From Cristatella mucedo (Eukaryota; Bryozoa; Phylactolaemata; Cristatellidae), in NCBI GenBank assembly GCA_009760855.2, contig WPIO01000105.1:1-64000 (forward strand): 64,000 nt of DNA, read 5' to 3'. Every line of letters begins with the position of its first letter. Within the stretch, counting starts at the first letter, position 1. Below the pieces are notes generated by a model, which saw nothing but the letters and a program-made list of their open reading frames with translations, did not search any database and was not told the origin of the DNA. Positions 43,140 to 55,479 of the stretch are shown here, one piece after another. The position numbers and the translations under genes are program-made.

Positions 43140-45390
43140 TCGAACATGTGGTAATGGCCACACAATAGCACGACATATTAGAAGAACAAGCCTTTTAATT
43201 CAGCCACACGCTTAGGGTGTCCTATGAGTAGCAATTCGGTTTTATCATCATTAATTTGAAGAAGTTTTCCGACATCCATAATAATAATAATAATGCACTT
43301 GATAAAGCGCCCTCAGAGAACTTAATCTCTTTCTAGGTGCTTTACATTTGCGGCAAAGGGAAATGCAATTGAATGGTAAGTAAAATCATGCTTGAAAAAC
43401 AAACAAAATGAATAATATGGTTAGGGGGAGACATGCACAGGGTCAGCATGCAAATGTGGTTAGTGGCAGCATGCACAGTGTCAGCACGCATAAGCACATC
43501 AAGGACGAATCACAGGGACCCACTAAATTCTGTACCCTTGAGGAACTCCACAGGTGACCCGTCTCGTGGGTGAGACCTGACCCCCACACGACACGGATTG
43601 AACACGATCAGACAAGTACGATTTAAACCACGCCATTGCTTCGTCTGCCGATCGTCGTTCTCAATCGTTCAAGTATAACATCGCGGTCAATGGTGTCGAA
43701 GGCAGCAGACAGATGTAGCAGAGCTAGAGCAGTGACATTCCCGTAACCGTTGCCATGTAGAATGTTATTGTTAACACGGAGGAGAGCTGTTTCAGTGGAT
43801 TGCTGCCTCTTGAACCCTGATTGAAATGTTTCTGACATTTCATTCTTTTCAATATGTTTAACCAGCTGCTTAGCAATAACTTTTTCAAGAATCTTTGAAA
43901 TGAAAGGAAGAAAGGAAACTGGGCGATCAGTTGCATGGACTTCTGTATCTAATCCAGGCTTTTTAAGTATGGGTCTAACGATTGCCGATTCGAAGAACTT
44001 GGGGACGACCCCTTTTCCCAAATTACAAATCTCGGTTAAGACACGGCTAACTGTGTCTGCCAGTAAAGACCACAGAGATGATGGTATAGGGTCTTCAGGA
44101 GACGAGCTCTTTTTGCTCTACCTTATTAAGGCAGCCACATTGCATGCAGAAACCTCGGAAACCTTTAAAGGAAGGTCACAGGTTGTGATACCACGATTGC
44201 TTTAGTCGGAGGGGGCTTTATGGAGGCACTAATGTGTACAATTCTTTCAGGAAAGAAGGCTGAGAACCTTTCAGCTGAGCCCTTGGTATCTGAGAGTCAG
44301 ACCTCTCAGAATTGGCCTGTAAATGGTTTACTGTCTCGGAAATCTGTTTAGGGTCCGACTGGCAGGAATTCAGTTTTCGGATGAAAACAGAAGCCCTGGC
44401 TTTTTTTTATCTTTCGGGTGTAAACTCGAAGGAAGTCTTCGAAATTGACTAGATCTGCATCAGACCCCGATTTCTTAAAACTACGTTCAAGCCTGCGCTT
44501 AACCAGGCGCATCTTCAGGGTTTTTTTTTGTCAATTGAAAGGAATCTCTACTACTTTGTAAACGGATAGAATGAACGGAAGCATGCTTGTCTAGAGCACT
44601 CCCGAGTGTCATGTTCATTGCACCAGTGAGGGTATCAAGGCTGCCGGTCGAGTCTGAATGCAGATCAAGAAGACCTGCATCACGAGCAGATTTCACAAAC
44701 TTGTCTATGTCAATGAAAGTTACGTTGCTTGACAAGTCCGACATTACCCTGTGCGGAGCAGGAACAGTAAACGAGACCGTACTATGATCTGAGAGGGTCA
44801 GTGGGCACACCACTAGGTCAATGGGGAGGACATCCTTAGTGATCACGAGATCTAGAATATGGCCATCGATGTGTGTGGTATGATTAACGTGTTGGACCAG
44901 ACCAAAATTCTCCAGACAGTTAATAAATGAGTGGATCTAGCTGTAAGGGTTTTAGGGTTTTCAACGTGAATATTGAAGCCTCCTACGATCAGTAACGGCC
45001 TGTCACACACAAATATTTTAGCGAGGAACTCTGTAAACTCCTCTATAAACAAGTTTAGACAGCCAGAAGGAGTCCGGCATATCACAACAGTGAGGATTAT
45101 CTTTGATAAAGACCTGTTTGCAACCGATTCAGACATGGCCCATGCAAAAACTGCACATCTTATAGATAAACGATTCGCGAACAACAACTGCAACCCAACC
45201 AACAACCTTGTCAGATCGCATGGACTGATGGAATGAGAACCTGGGTGTAGTGGTCTCAGAAATACAGCTACTGGAACAAGGTGTCATCCAAGTTTTGGTA
45301 AGCAGAAATGGATCTAGATTCTCGTGGACCACCTGATCGCGTATACGTAACCCCATGGTTTTTAGCGAGCGAATATTAGTAGGCGGAATT
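43140..45390 (-). mobile_element. Third LINE family (RT and endonuclease), old relic
   Basis: Minus 44021-43623 reads [75 protein letters not shown], i.e. an L2-group RT start clearly different from the main family (PGLD for ATLDQ; HIEKNE for IETSH). Further upstream: VCPLTLSDHSTVSFTVPA (44846), PLLIVGGFNIHVENPKT (45205) and HENLDPFLLTKTWMTP (45356), the endonuclease's DHS, GGFNIH and LTKTW motifs. RT therefore lies downstream of the endonuclease, as expected. Frameshifts throughout. Interrupted by an L2 tail at 43280-43532. Confidence 0.85.
43280..43532 (-). mobile_element. L2-type 3' end fragment nested in the third LINE
   Basis: ATAATAATAATAATAATGC tail, hairpin CTCAGAGAACTTAATCTC, and 3'UTR to ACTAAATTCTGT. 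Nearly identical to 4540-4790 and 7080-7325. Confidence 0.88.
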
Positions 45391-45529
45391 TAAGAGTTTT
45401 TCCAACCACTGGGTGACGGCGATGAAGTGGCTTGTATATGGGTATTTATTGGCATATGTGTTTGCTTGTGTGACAATATGCATATTTTTCATATACAATT
45501 ACAGCATGTAAAGTAGTAGCCTAAAGTGG

Positions 45530-46380
45530 CTTAGAATAATAAGGCCCAATCTAGTAGATTCTTCCATAAAATTACAGTCCAATTCTTCTTACCGTGATTC
45601 CATGATTAAACTACGTCTCCCGATCCACTTTAACCGTACCCAGGTAAGCACCTTACCTAGTTACCTTTGAGTTGACCTTGCAGATTGCGTCTCTAGTCAG
45701 TCAGTAAGATAAATAAGTTCAGAGAGCCCATTCTCAGGGTAACATCCATGCTAGATTCTGCTCCCTCAGCCACATCTTCTCACTTCCTTGCAACAGGTCA
45801 ATGCCGATCTTCAAGCCGGTCACTAGTGACCTCGTCCCGAAGTTCAACTGCGTGTGTGAGACGACTACTAACCGCATGCCCACTGCTGTCGTCCTGCGAT
45901 ATCAATTTTCTGGCGCCGGGATAGCTAACTTAACAAATATATCCTTAGCCTCAGGTCTTGTCCCTGCACATTTAAAAAAAGCTTGGGTGAATCATCGAGA
46001 AGGCACCAATAGATCCCGAACCTCGCATTGCATGTCAGGAGCAAGAAAGAGCCTGTGATCTAACGATGGGTAAGTCGAGACGGGATGTCAGAAATGCATG
46101 GACCAATTTGGATGTAGTATCCCTGTCTAAGTATGACCAAATTTGATCAATGTTAAGTGGCTAAAAGTAGGGAGAGTTGACTGAGGAGCTCAAGTGGTAG
46201 TCAAGTGAAAGGTCACTTTGGAGCAAGGCAACTGGGTTTCTCGCGGATGCAATAGAAGAGATGCTGGCTGAGACTATTTACAGCGTGTTTAGCTTTCGAT
46301 TTCTGAGTCATACTTTGTTTGCTCGTCACTATTAAGTTGGTTTTATCATCATTCAATTTAAGAAAGGTATGTGCTATTCA

Positions 46381-46478
<98 letters not shown>

Positions 46479-46760
46479 ACATTACATGCAGCCAGGGGGT
46501 TGAAAGAGTTTTGCATCAAACTGAAAGCCTATACTGTGCCTGACGATCTGATCGGCAAGAGGGAGAGTATAAACTGCGAAAAGAAGTTGACCGATCACAA
46601 AGCCCTGGGTTGCCCAGTACTTTAGTTATTCCCGGATGATCTTAGCCCTTTATATCAACACTGTGGAGCTACCCACTGTGATTGAATCTGAACCGTCGCA
46701 GTGCAGTGCCAGTGATAAGTCTAAATAGGGTCGTCACATCGGAGCTTCTCTTAAAATTGG
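45530..46760. mobile_element. Internally inverted L2-type relic, second copy
   Basis: 45530-45998 is RT start on the plus strand (CCTCAGGTCTTGTCCCTGCA). 46060-46760 is the RT C-terminal part on the minus strand (GAGACGGGATGTCAGAAATG, GGTCACTTTGGAGCAAGGC). The junction stretch CCTCGCATTGCATGTCAGGA lies between them and recurs in reverse complement at about 18650. A (TA)n array of about 96 bp has grown inside it. Confidence 0.78.
46381..46476. repeat. (TA)n microsatellite
   Basis: About 96 bp of TA repeats with one ATACATA interruption at about 46400. It lies within the inverted LINE relic; the equivalent place in the left arm (about 18300) has no TA array. Confidence 0.97.
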
Positions 46761-47264
46761 CACATATTTTGATTGCTGCTGTCTTTTGGATGGGTTGGCT
46801 GCTTTAGAACCAGCATCTACCATTTAAAAAATACACTATCGCTAGTTCCACAAAATGCATAGTCTGGTTATTCCGGCTGGCCACTGGTCCTATTCCTTAC
46901 ATCCTTAACTTGCGACCTGACCGATGCGAGTTTTCAACGATTTTGACTTCGATTGTTCGCCAGAGTAAATGCAGCTTCAACTGAGTACATGTATCTACTC
47001 GCAGGGGTGAAGGTAGGGTAAGTGATCGAATAAACGAAGCTTTAACTGAGTAGATGTAGCTATTTTAATTGACAGATCGAGCCCCCTGGAAAATAACCTA
47101 TGTGAAGGTCATTTTATGTTTTTTATGAGTTCAAAGTTCTATCTACTCCATTTCTGTTACATTTTAGTCCAACTAATATATGGGATAGGTATATTGGCAT
47201 AATTGCTTTTTATTGCTCTTAAATAATTGAAATTTTTGGAGATCAATGTGACGACGGCTAAAGT

Positions 47265-47485
47265 TAAAGATAGATGTGCTTATTCGTGCTCACTCTGCGC
47301 ATGCTGCCACTAACCACACTTGCATACTGACCCTGTACATGTCACCCCTAACCGTGTTACTCTTTTTGTGTATCTAGCATGCTACCACTAACCGTCCGAT
47401 CGTGTTTTCTTTGCAGCAAATGCAAATCGCCTAGATATAAATTGAGTTCTCTGGGGGCGCTTTATCAAGTGTGTTAGTATTATTA
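47265..47485 (+). mobile_element. L2-type 3' end fragment
   Basis: 3'UTR (GCTGCCACTAACCACACTTG, CATACTGACCCTGTACATGT), hairpin and (ATT)n tail. It is absent from the left arm, where GAAACGCTCCTC leads directly to the CATGACATCGATCTCC block. Confidence 0.87.
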
Positions 47486-47802
47486 TTACTAGCGTATCGT
47501 ATAGCTACTTCAGTGAGTGCACCCAGTCGTAGAATGGCCCGGAAAATGCATACGTGGCACGGCTTAGTGATGACCTGATGAACGCAGCTAGGAGGTGCAC
47601 GGGTCTGCTCGCAGTCTTCTTCACGAAGACTTCCCGGTCTTCCTGAGAAGCTTCCGGCAACAGCCGGATAGACCATTCGAGCTGCTCGACCAGCCTGTCT
47701 CTGAGCTGCCAGGGTCATTCAGATTCACAATTGCACCAAACCGCAATGGAATGGCTAAATCTGTTCAGATTTGAGGTTTCCAAATATAGCCGCAACCTTT
47801 GT

Positions 47803-48605
47803 TCAAAGCATCTCATCAACATTGCACAATCAAGTCTGCCTACTTTCAGCTATATAACATTGCTGAAATTCGGGCTCTTTTAGACAGGGATACAACGTCT
47901 AAGTTGGTCTATGCATTTGTGACATCCCGTCTTAACTTCTGTAACTCACTGCTTGCTGGTCCACCGGCATGTGCAAGCAGGTGCTTGCAGCTGCTCTAAA
48001 ACTCTGCAGCTAAACTTGTCTCAGTTGCAACATCACAACACTTCTCGCCGACCGGCACTGGCTACCAGTTAAGCAACTAATTGAATTCAAGGTTTTGTCG
48101 CTCACTTTTAGGTCCCTTCATTCTCTGGCTCCAGCCTACCGTTTAGGTCTACTGCCCCACCAGGCTAAGCATCGTATCGCCGGCTTTTCGGAATATAACT
48201 GTTATCTATACCTCGTGCAAAGCTCAAACCATTTCGAGACCGTGCATTTATTTCGGATTCTCCTAAAGCCTGGAACTCGCTCCTAACTTCCGCCACGACA
48301 TTTCCTGACTTGACCGCATTTAATAGGAAATATATGAATCCTATTTATGACAGCATCTAGTAGGTCCATGTGCTTCGTCTTTTATATGCTTATGCGTGCT
48401 GACACTGTTGCATGCTGCCACCAACCACACTTGCATGCTGACCCTGTGCATGTCACCCCTAACCAAGTTATTCTTGTTGTTTATCAAGCATGATATCACT
48501 CTCCATTCTATCGTGTTTCCTTTCCAGCGAATGTAAAGAACCTAGAAAGAAATCGAGTTTACAGAGGGCACTTTATCAAGTGTATTATTATTATTGTTGT
48601 TATTA
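47803..48605 (+). mobile_element. 5'-truncated L2-type LINE (C-terminal RT and 3' end)
   Basis: Starts in the SSTVKSAYFQLYNIAEIRA block (47799-47999), passes the C-terminal SLTFRSLHSLAPAYRLGLLP block (48095-48286) and the terminal hairpin, and ends in (ATT)n at 48605. The left arm (about 14770) lacks it. Confidence 0.9.
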
Positions 48606-51600
48606 CTAATATTATTTATTGACTTTGAGAATGCAGGATCTGGATTGGATTCCGAGGTTGCTCCATGGCAGACGTATACGTTTAGATGTGGGGCGAGAAA
48701 ATGGCAGGAATAACTCCTACAAGAATACCGGTGCTCAAGGCAGCATAGCGGAGTGGTTGACTGCACTGACATTCCAATCAAATGAGTGCCCCTAGCAAGT
48801 AGCCATCGATCTCGCTAGAGCATTGGGCAGAGCTCAAGTCAACACCCCCACGACGAACTCGGCTACAGCTATTTAGATGTATATCAGTTGCTTGTGCGCA
48901 GCAAAGCAAAGGCATGTGGGTTTATGAAATTTTGGCATGCAGCTACAGTCAGCATAATAAGTTGAGCCCTGCCACTCTCTTTAGGAACAAACTAATGTTA
49001 CATCAGCTCTCGCTCGTAGCAAAGCATCTTCCTACACCCTCTGGTATTACACTCAGTTCGAATGCTGACTTAGCTAGCGTTTAAGTAATATGTGTAGTCA
49101 GTGAGATTGTTTGTTAGCGGATAATGTCAACGTCATAATATCCAACTTTCTTTCTCAAACCATTTAGCATAGATACCCCGTTGACACTAGAGTCAGTTAA
49201 TTGATCACAAGATAATTTGACGCAGGCCAAGTTATATTCATGCTCATAAACGCACGATGCATTTCATGGCAGCAAATGTTCAACTAGAAAATTCTTAAAA
49301 GCAGAGTTGGTTTTGCTGTCTGCTGAGAATAAACAAAGAGTTGTGTAGTACAACGCATGGCGTTCACGCCTGCTTCAATATAGCACGGGTAGCGTTTAGT
49401 CGTGACCATAGCAGTAGTCGACTAACAAAAACGGGTTGAGAATGGCTGCCGGTCGGTAAACGCTGAGAGGTCAGCATTGTGAATGTACGCATAGTCGCTA
49501 ATTTCTGCAGCTGAATTATGCGAAGTCAGCTGCTAAAACTAGCGAAGAGTTCAGCTCCCCTAGGCTATGACTATGCTGAGGTAAGAGAAAGCTAGTAATC
49601 AGTTTCCTGAGATTATTGCCGCTCAAAGCCCGATCTGATGTAGCTAGGAGCAGCTCAGTCAGCAAGCTCATATGAAATCAAAGAGTGCAGTTCGGCATCA
49701 TCGCAAAATGTTGTATTGCAGAAGGTGGTGCCTGGCCAATAGGTGGACACATGCGTATTCTGCTTTCTTTTAACTGCATGTCCGACAATGTCCGTAATTA
49801 AGCGCGAAAAACGTAGTGAGGAGGGTTGCTGGGCTGCAGGCGTGTGTACGCTGGGAGGCAAACATTGGGAATGGGCATGAAGTCATTAATTTTTGTAGCT
49901 GACTTGGGCAAAGTCATGGCTGACAGCTGTCCGTTCAGTGCCTCTAGGCTATGACCATATTGAAGTAAGATAAAGCTAGCAATCGATTTCCTGAGATTAT
50001 GGCCGCTTCAAAGTCCTACTTTAGATACATACTAGCTGCTCAGTCAGCAAGCTCATTAGGAGATCAAAGACTGCAGTTAATCATAAACGTTAAATGTTGT
50101 ATTGCGGAAGGTGGTGCCGGCCCAATAGGTGGACAAATGCATATTCGGCTTTCTTTGAACTGCAGCACGTACTGAGCAATTGAAGACTATATTTCCTTGT
50201 TTTACTATGCACAAATTAGGTAGTAAAGATTCCTGATCATCAAAGTGGCTTGGCCTGCTAAAATATTGAGAGGCTTCTATACAGCAGGCATAAGCCTTTG
50301 AAGTGGCTTTAATAGAGTTTAACGATGCCCATGTATGAGAATCAAAGTCATTGATGCCTATAAAAAGCAGCACAGAGACCATTAGGCAGCCAGCTTCTAG
50401 AGAAGTGCCTTTAAAAGCCAGCTTATACAGCCTGCATACAATGTCTCGATGGTGCCCAAGTGTTGGCTTTTCGGCAGACAATTGCAAAGGATAGCCCGTC
50501 TCCACAGAGGAAGGGTTGTAATCTGCTCCTGAAGTGACTTGATGCTATCAGGTGAGCTGCTTCGTTACGGATTGATGCAAGCATTCGGCTTGCGGTACGA
50601 AAGGATTGAAGTGCGATGGCAGGACAGCTCACAGCTGTCTCAGCGGGGCGATTGAAATTCGTTGAGCACCTGTGAGCTGTTTTGCCCGGCATTTCTAAAC
50701 GCCTTTTAAACTGAAAACAGGCTTCCAGATTACCTTGCTGGCGCCGTAGATTTCGCTTGTTGGGCCGTGTGCTAGACACTCTATCAAGTGAGCCCAGCGT
50801 GCGGTTTCACTCGAAGTTCGACCCGCCGGACCGAGGAGCTCGTTCTTGTCTCAACGCTGTGCACGAGCTCGATGAGCTGAGCAAAACGAGCTCCACTGGC
50901 CGGAATAGGTCAAGTCAGCATAGGCGGTGCTTGTCAATGATTACACGATTGCTTCCTTAGCTCTAAAGACGGTGCTCTTACTTTACGACGAGGTTCGTGG
51001 GCTGTCGAGTCCTTCACAAGGACAATTTATCCACAGCATCTATCGGAGTAGAAGTTGTCGAGACTCTACTGCCCCTATGTACATTAGACGCGGTCAAACA
51101 GGCTGATCTTTGCTTTACCGTTGCAAATAAGACGACACCTCTCCTAATGGACTAGTAGTAGGGCTGTGGGTAATCGCTGTAATCAATCGATCCAGCGGAC
51201 AGAGGAGCTCGTGGCTGCTCAGCATGGCGGCTTACACGTTGAGCTTCACGAGTCTCTGTGACCGAATTTAGCCGTGTCTTCTGCTATTTCGCTATCGTGT
51301 GCTGGCGATCGTACCTTGCTGAGTGCTACAAATGCATTATGGAGCTGTGGTTTGAATTGTGGCACTCGAGCTATCCTCGGGACAGCAGAACTCGGCTGCT
51401 GTCTCAACGAGTAAACAATCCGTTGAACTTCGCGAGCTCCTTTGACCGGATAGGGTGTGGCCTGCATTCTAGTTGCCTGTTAGAGTTTAGAAAACACAGT
51501 GAATCCTGTATGTACGTCCATCGTGCGATTGATCCTGTGAAATGTTAGAGACTGTATGTGACATTCGGCCATCATTGATAATGCATTGCAAGCTTTGCCG

Positions 51601-53885
51601 ACTGGATTTGGTCATGCCTGTATCACTTTGATCTATCGAGCAATCGTTTCAGATCTGCAGCTTCAGATACATGTGCATCGAAATTCCTCAGCAGCTGCCT
51701 CTTATTGATGCATTGTCTTTGCCGATTGCTTGGCAGAGAGTCATCGGTTCGTACCCAACATTACCTGCCATGGCAGTTGTGCTTGGCGTACAGCTGAGCT
51801 CGATGCCAATTTCTTATTCTTTACATTGTGACTCCTCATAGTTATTAGATTCACGTGGGTATTAATAACTGCAAACTGTGCACAAATTACTTAAAAGAGT
51901 TCACAGTTGCTGCATTTGTTATAGCTTCATGTTCATACTTTGGCCATTGCATGGGCTCATAAGTAAATGAAAAACTGCAGGTGGGCATCTGCGAAACGTG
52001 TTGCATTACGAAAAATGGTGCCAGGATCAATATGGGGACAAATGCATTTTCGGCTCGCTTTGAACTGCAGTACACATTGACCAATTAACGACTATATTTC
52101 CTTGTTTTTTGATGCACACATTAGATAGAAAGGATTCCGGATCATCAAAGTTGCTTGGCGTATTTATATAGCATATTTATGAGCTTCTATACAGCAGGCA
52201 TAAGCCTTTGAAGTGGCTTTAATAGAGTTTTACTGTTCGCGTATTTTAGAATCAAAGTCGTTGATGTCTATAAAAAAGCAGAATATGAAATTATTAGACA
52301 GCAACCTAATAGAGGAGTGCCCTTAAGAGGGAGTTTCTAGAGGTTGCATACAATGTCTCGACGGTGCCCGAGTGTTGACTTTGGGGCAGACGATAGCAAA
52401 GGATAGCCCACCGCTTCAGAGGAAATGTCGTTAATATGCTCCTGACATGACTAGATGTTATCGGATGAGCTGCTTCACTGCGGCTTTCTGCATGCATTCT
52501 GACAGCAGTAACAAAGAATTGACGTGCGACGGCAGGACAGCTCACAGCTGTCTCAGCGGGGCAATTGAAATTCGTTGAGCACCTGTGAGCTGTCCTGCCC
52601 TGCACTTCGAAACGCCTCTAAACTGAAAACAGAGCTTCCTGATTACCTTGCTGGCGCCGTAAATTTCGCTTGTTGGGCTGTGTGCTCGACACTCTCAAGT
52701 GAGCCCAGCGTGCGGTTTCACTCGAAGTTCGACCCGCCTGACCGTGGAGCTCGTTCTTGTCTCGACGCTGTGCACGAGCTCGATGAGCTGAGCAAAACGA
52801 GCTCCACTGGCCGGAACAGGTCAAGTGAGAATAGCCGATATATGTCAACGATCACACGCCTTGTGTTTAGCTCTAAGGACGGTGCTCGTACTTAGCGACC
52901 CTGGGTCATGGGCTGTCGAGTCCTTCACAATGACAATCTGTCCACCACTGCTATCTGAGTGGAAGCCATCGAGACTCTTTGTCCCTATGTTAGATACGGT
53001 CGAATCGGCTTATCTTTGCTTTACCGTTGCAAATAAGACGACACCTCTCCTAATGGACCGGTAGTGGCTGTGACTGTGGGTAATCGATCTGTGGGTAATC
53101 GCACTGTGAGTAATCGATCGATCCGCCGGACAGAGGAGCTCGTGGCTGCTCAGCATGGCGGCCTATTCATTGAGCTCCACGAGTCTCTGTTACCAGATTA
53201 GTCGTGCCTTCCGCTATGTCACTATTGCTTGCTGGCTATCGTTCCGTGCTGAGCACTGCATATGCATTATGAAGCTGTAGTTCGAATCGTGGCACTCGAG
53301 ATATCCTCGGTACAGTGGGACTCGGCTGTTGTCTCAACGAGTAAACAATGCGTTGAGCTTCGCGAGTTCCTTTGACCAGATTTGGTGTGGCCTGCATTCT
53401 AGTTGCCTGTTAGAGTTTGGAAAACACAGTGAATCCTGCATGTACGTCCATCGTGCGATCGATCCTGTAAAATGTTGGAGACTGTATGTGACATTGATAT
53501 GTGACATTCGGCCATCATTGATAATGCATTGCAGGCTGTCGACTCGATTTAGTCGTGCTTGCATTACAACGATCTATCGAGCAATAGTTTCAGATATGCA
53601 GCTGCAGATACATGTGCATCGAAATTCCTCAGCAGCTGCTTCTTATTGATGCATTGTCTTTGCCGATTGCATGGCAGAAAGTCATTGGTTCGTACCCAAC
53701 ATTACCTGCCATGGCAGTTGTGCTTGGCGTACAGCTGAGCTCGATGCCTTTTCGCTATTTTTTACCACATTACTGCTAGTAGTTATTAGATTCACGATGG
53801 TATTAGAAACTGCAAACTTCGCACAAATTATTTTAATAAAATTGACTCTTGGTGCTTTCATTGTGGCTTTATGTTTATGTTTTGG
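48606..53885. repeat. Right-arm duplicated DNA with internal tandem copies
   Basis: No known gene. Outer unit: 50060-51870 and 51945-53880 share order and motifs (GCTCGTTCTTGTCTC, GAGCTCCACTGGCCGGAA, GACGACACCTCTCCTAATGG, AAACACAGTGAATCCTG). The first is nearly identical to the left arm and the second clearly more diverged. An additional 395-bp tandem copy involves 49550-49660 and 49935-50056. The left-arm counterparts of 50930 and 52845 mark the LTR empty site. Confidence 0.7.
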
Positions 53886-53887
53886 CC

Positions 53888-53980
53888 ATTTTACATCAAA
53901 TGTAAAGTGTCTTAAAAGAGATTGAGTTATCTGAGGGCTCTTTACCCGGTGAATTATTATTATTATTATTTTGTTATGGC
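53888..53980 (+). mobile_element. L2-type 3' tail
   Basis: CATCAAATGTAAAGTGTCTT, AAAAGAGATTGAGTTATCTG, AGGGCTCTTTA and (ATT)n. It marks the end of the outer tandem unit. Confidence 0.8.
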
Positions 53981-54689
53981 CCTTTACGGTCCAGCAGTTA
54001 AACAGTGGCCTTCAGTGTAGGCGACTGCCCCTTGGCGTCTGATTAAGGCCTAACCCTTTCATAAGCACTTTTGGTCGGGTTCATCGATGAGGTGAGGTAT
54101 TAAAATGTCCGGGCTACAAGGTTGGAGAGATAGTGATAACCGGCCACGCAGAGTTTGGTCTCAACCTTAAACGTCTGTACCAATGGGCGGAAATACGTCA
54201 TCGTGAATGTGCTACATTAGGGAGTGCTCAGGGCGATAGATTGTGTTGCAATTATTATACTAGCCTTATCACGTTCTGTTCGCGTATGGGCATGAAATAA
54301 TGGTTCGGCTGGTTTGCTACTGCTGAAAAGCACTTTCGTATGGAAAGGCTTTCTTTTACACTTGGTGGTAGCCCCAGCAATAGTCATACTGCAAATAGTT
54401 AAAGCAACGTCGACAAAATCGAAAGTTTACACGACCATCTTCCAAGCGTTATTCGACTATCGGAGGCGTAGAGCCAGGATAATCATATAACCAGAGCATC
54501 ATATAGCCAAGATAATCATATAATCATATAAGGTAAGTTGATCATTCACAGGCTGGCCGCGAATTTCTTAATTAAAGAAACTCGTTGAAGACTTTGTCTG
54601 TGTCGGCACTTAGCCATGCGTATTCCATTCTGTATGCGAAGATTTTCTCGCCTTGTCCCAGACTACGCTCATTTTTATATGCCATCACT

Positions 54690-55312
54690 AGCAGAGACTA
54701 ACTCTACCTACCTTAAAAAAAATTTGAATCACAGATGAACGATCAAAGTAAGCTTATGTCTACCATAAACAATCACATTGACCGTTCCCAAGTTAGCGTC
54801 TTACCCAGTGATCTCTCTGACAATCTAGCTGATCTCTTTTCTAGTTTAATTATCAGCAAGATAGACACAATCGGTGAGTCCGTCCCGAAAGTAGCAGCAT
54901 TCATTGCAGGCTCTTATCTCTCCCTTGGAACCCCGAAGGTTTCTTCCCTCACTTGCATACAAAACCTCAAAATTACATTCAAGGTTGTCACGACTGACCA
55001 CAGCCTTAAATTCATTTCTTTATCAAAGAACCTGCTAGTCGCCTAGGCCCTATTCTACTGTCCTACTTTTACTATTCATAGATCAGCCGCTGCTAAGTAT
55101 AATTAGCATACTAAATATGTCCTTTGCCTCAGGTCATGTCCCTGCACCTTTCAAAAAGGCTGTTATTAGGTCGCTAATTAAGAAAGCAACACCCGACCAA
55201 AAGAGCTTGAACAGCTTTCGCCCAGTCTCCATTCTGCCGATCTTATCAAACTGGAACTAGTTGTGGTGGACCAACAGAACTAACTGGCAATGAAATGGCA
55301 AACATAGCAAGT
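54690..55312 (+). mobile_element. Old L2-type relic (linker and RT start)
   Basis: 54735-55043 reads SKLMSTINNHIDRSQVSVLP, DLSDNLADLFSSLIISKIDT. Later FASGHVPAPFKKAVI- and KATPDQKSLNSFRPVS-like sequence. It pairs with 10727-10935 plus 6640-7050 of the left arm and supplies the empty site of the complete L2. 3' truncated at 55312. Confidence 0.85.
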
Positions 55313-55479
55313 TCCAGACTGGCAAACATTCCTGGTAATTAGGCAGTCTAAATGCTAAAATTGCATTGGCCAACATAAGCCCATTCGTTCCGTACGACTG
55401 AATTTAGTCTTTGACATTTAGATTTGACCTTTTGCTTTGACCGTGTTCTGCCAACTACCCAACAGGTTGACGAAAAACT

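Larger units (their letters stand above)
45440..55312 (-). repeat. Right arm of the large inverted segmental duplication
   Basis: Reverse-complement partner of 6640-19300. Insertions found only on this side: (TA)n at 46381-46476, L2 tails at 47265-47485 and 53888-53980, L2 RT fragment at 47803-48605. It also carries a tandem duplication of about 1.9 kb (50060-51870 and 51945-53880) and a 395-bp one (around 49550-50056), each single in the left arm. 54130-54690 has no left-arm partner. Confidence 0.8.

Noticed and set aside
46319-46625. Frames of repeated Ile-Tyr over the TA array
   Set aside because: Product of the (TA)n microsatellite.
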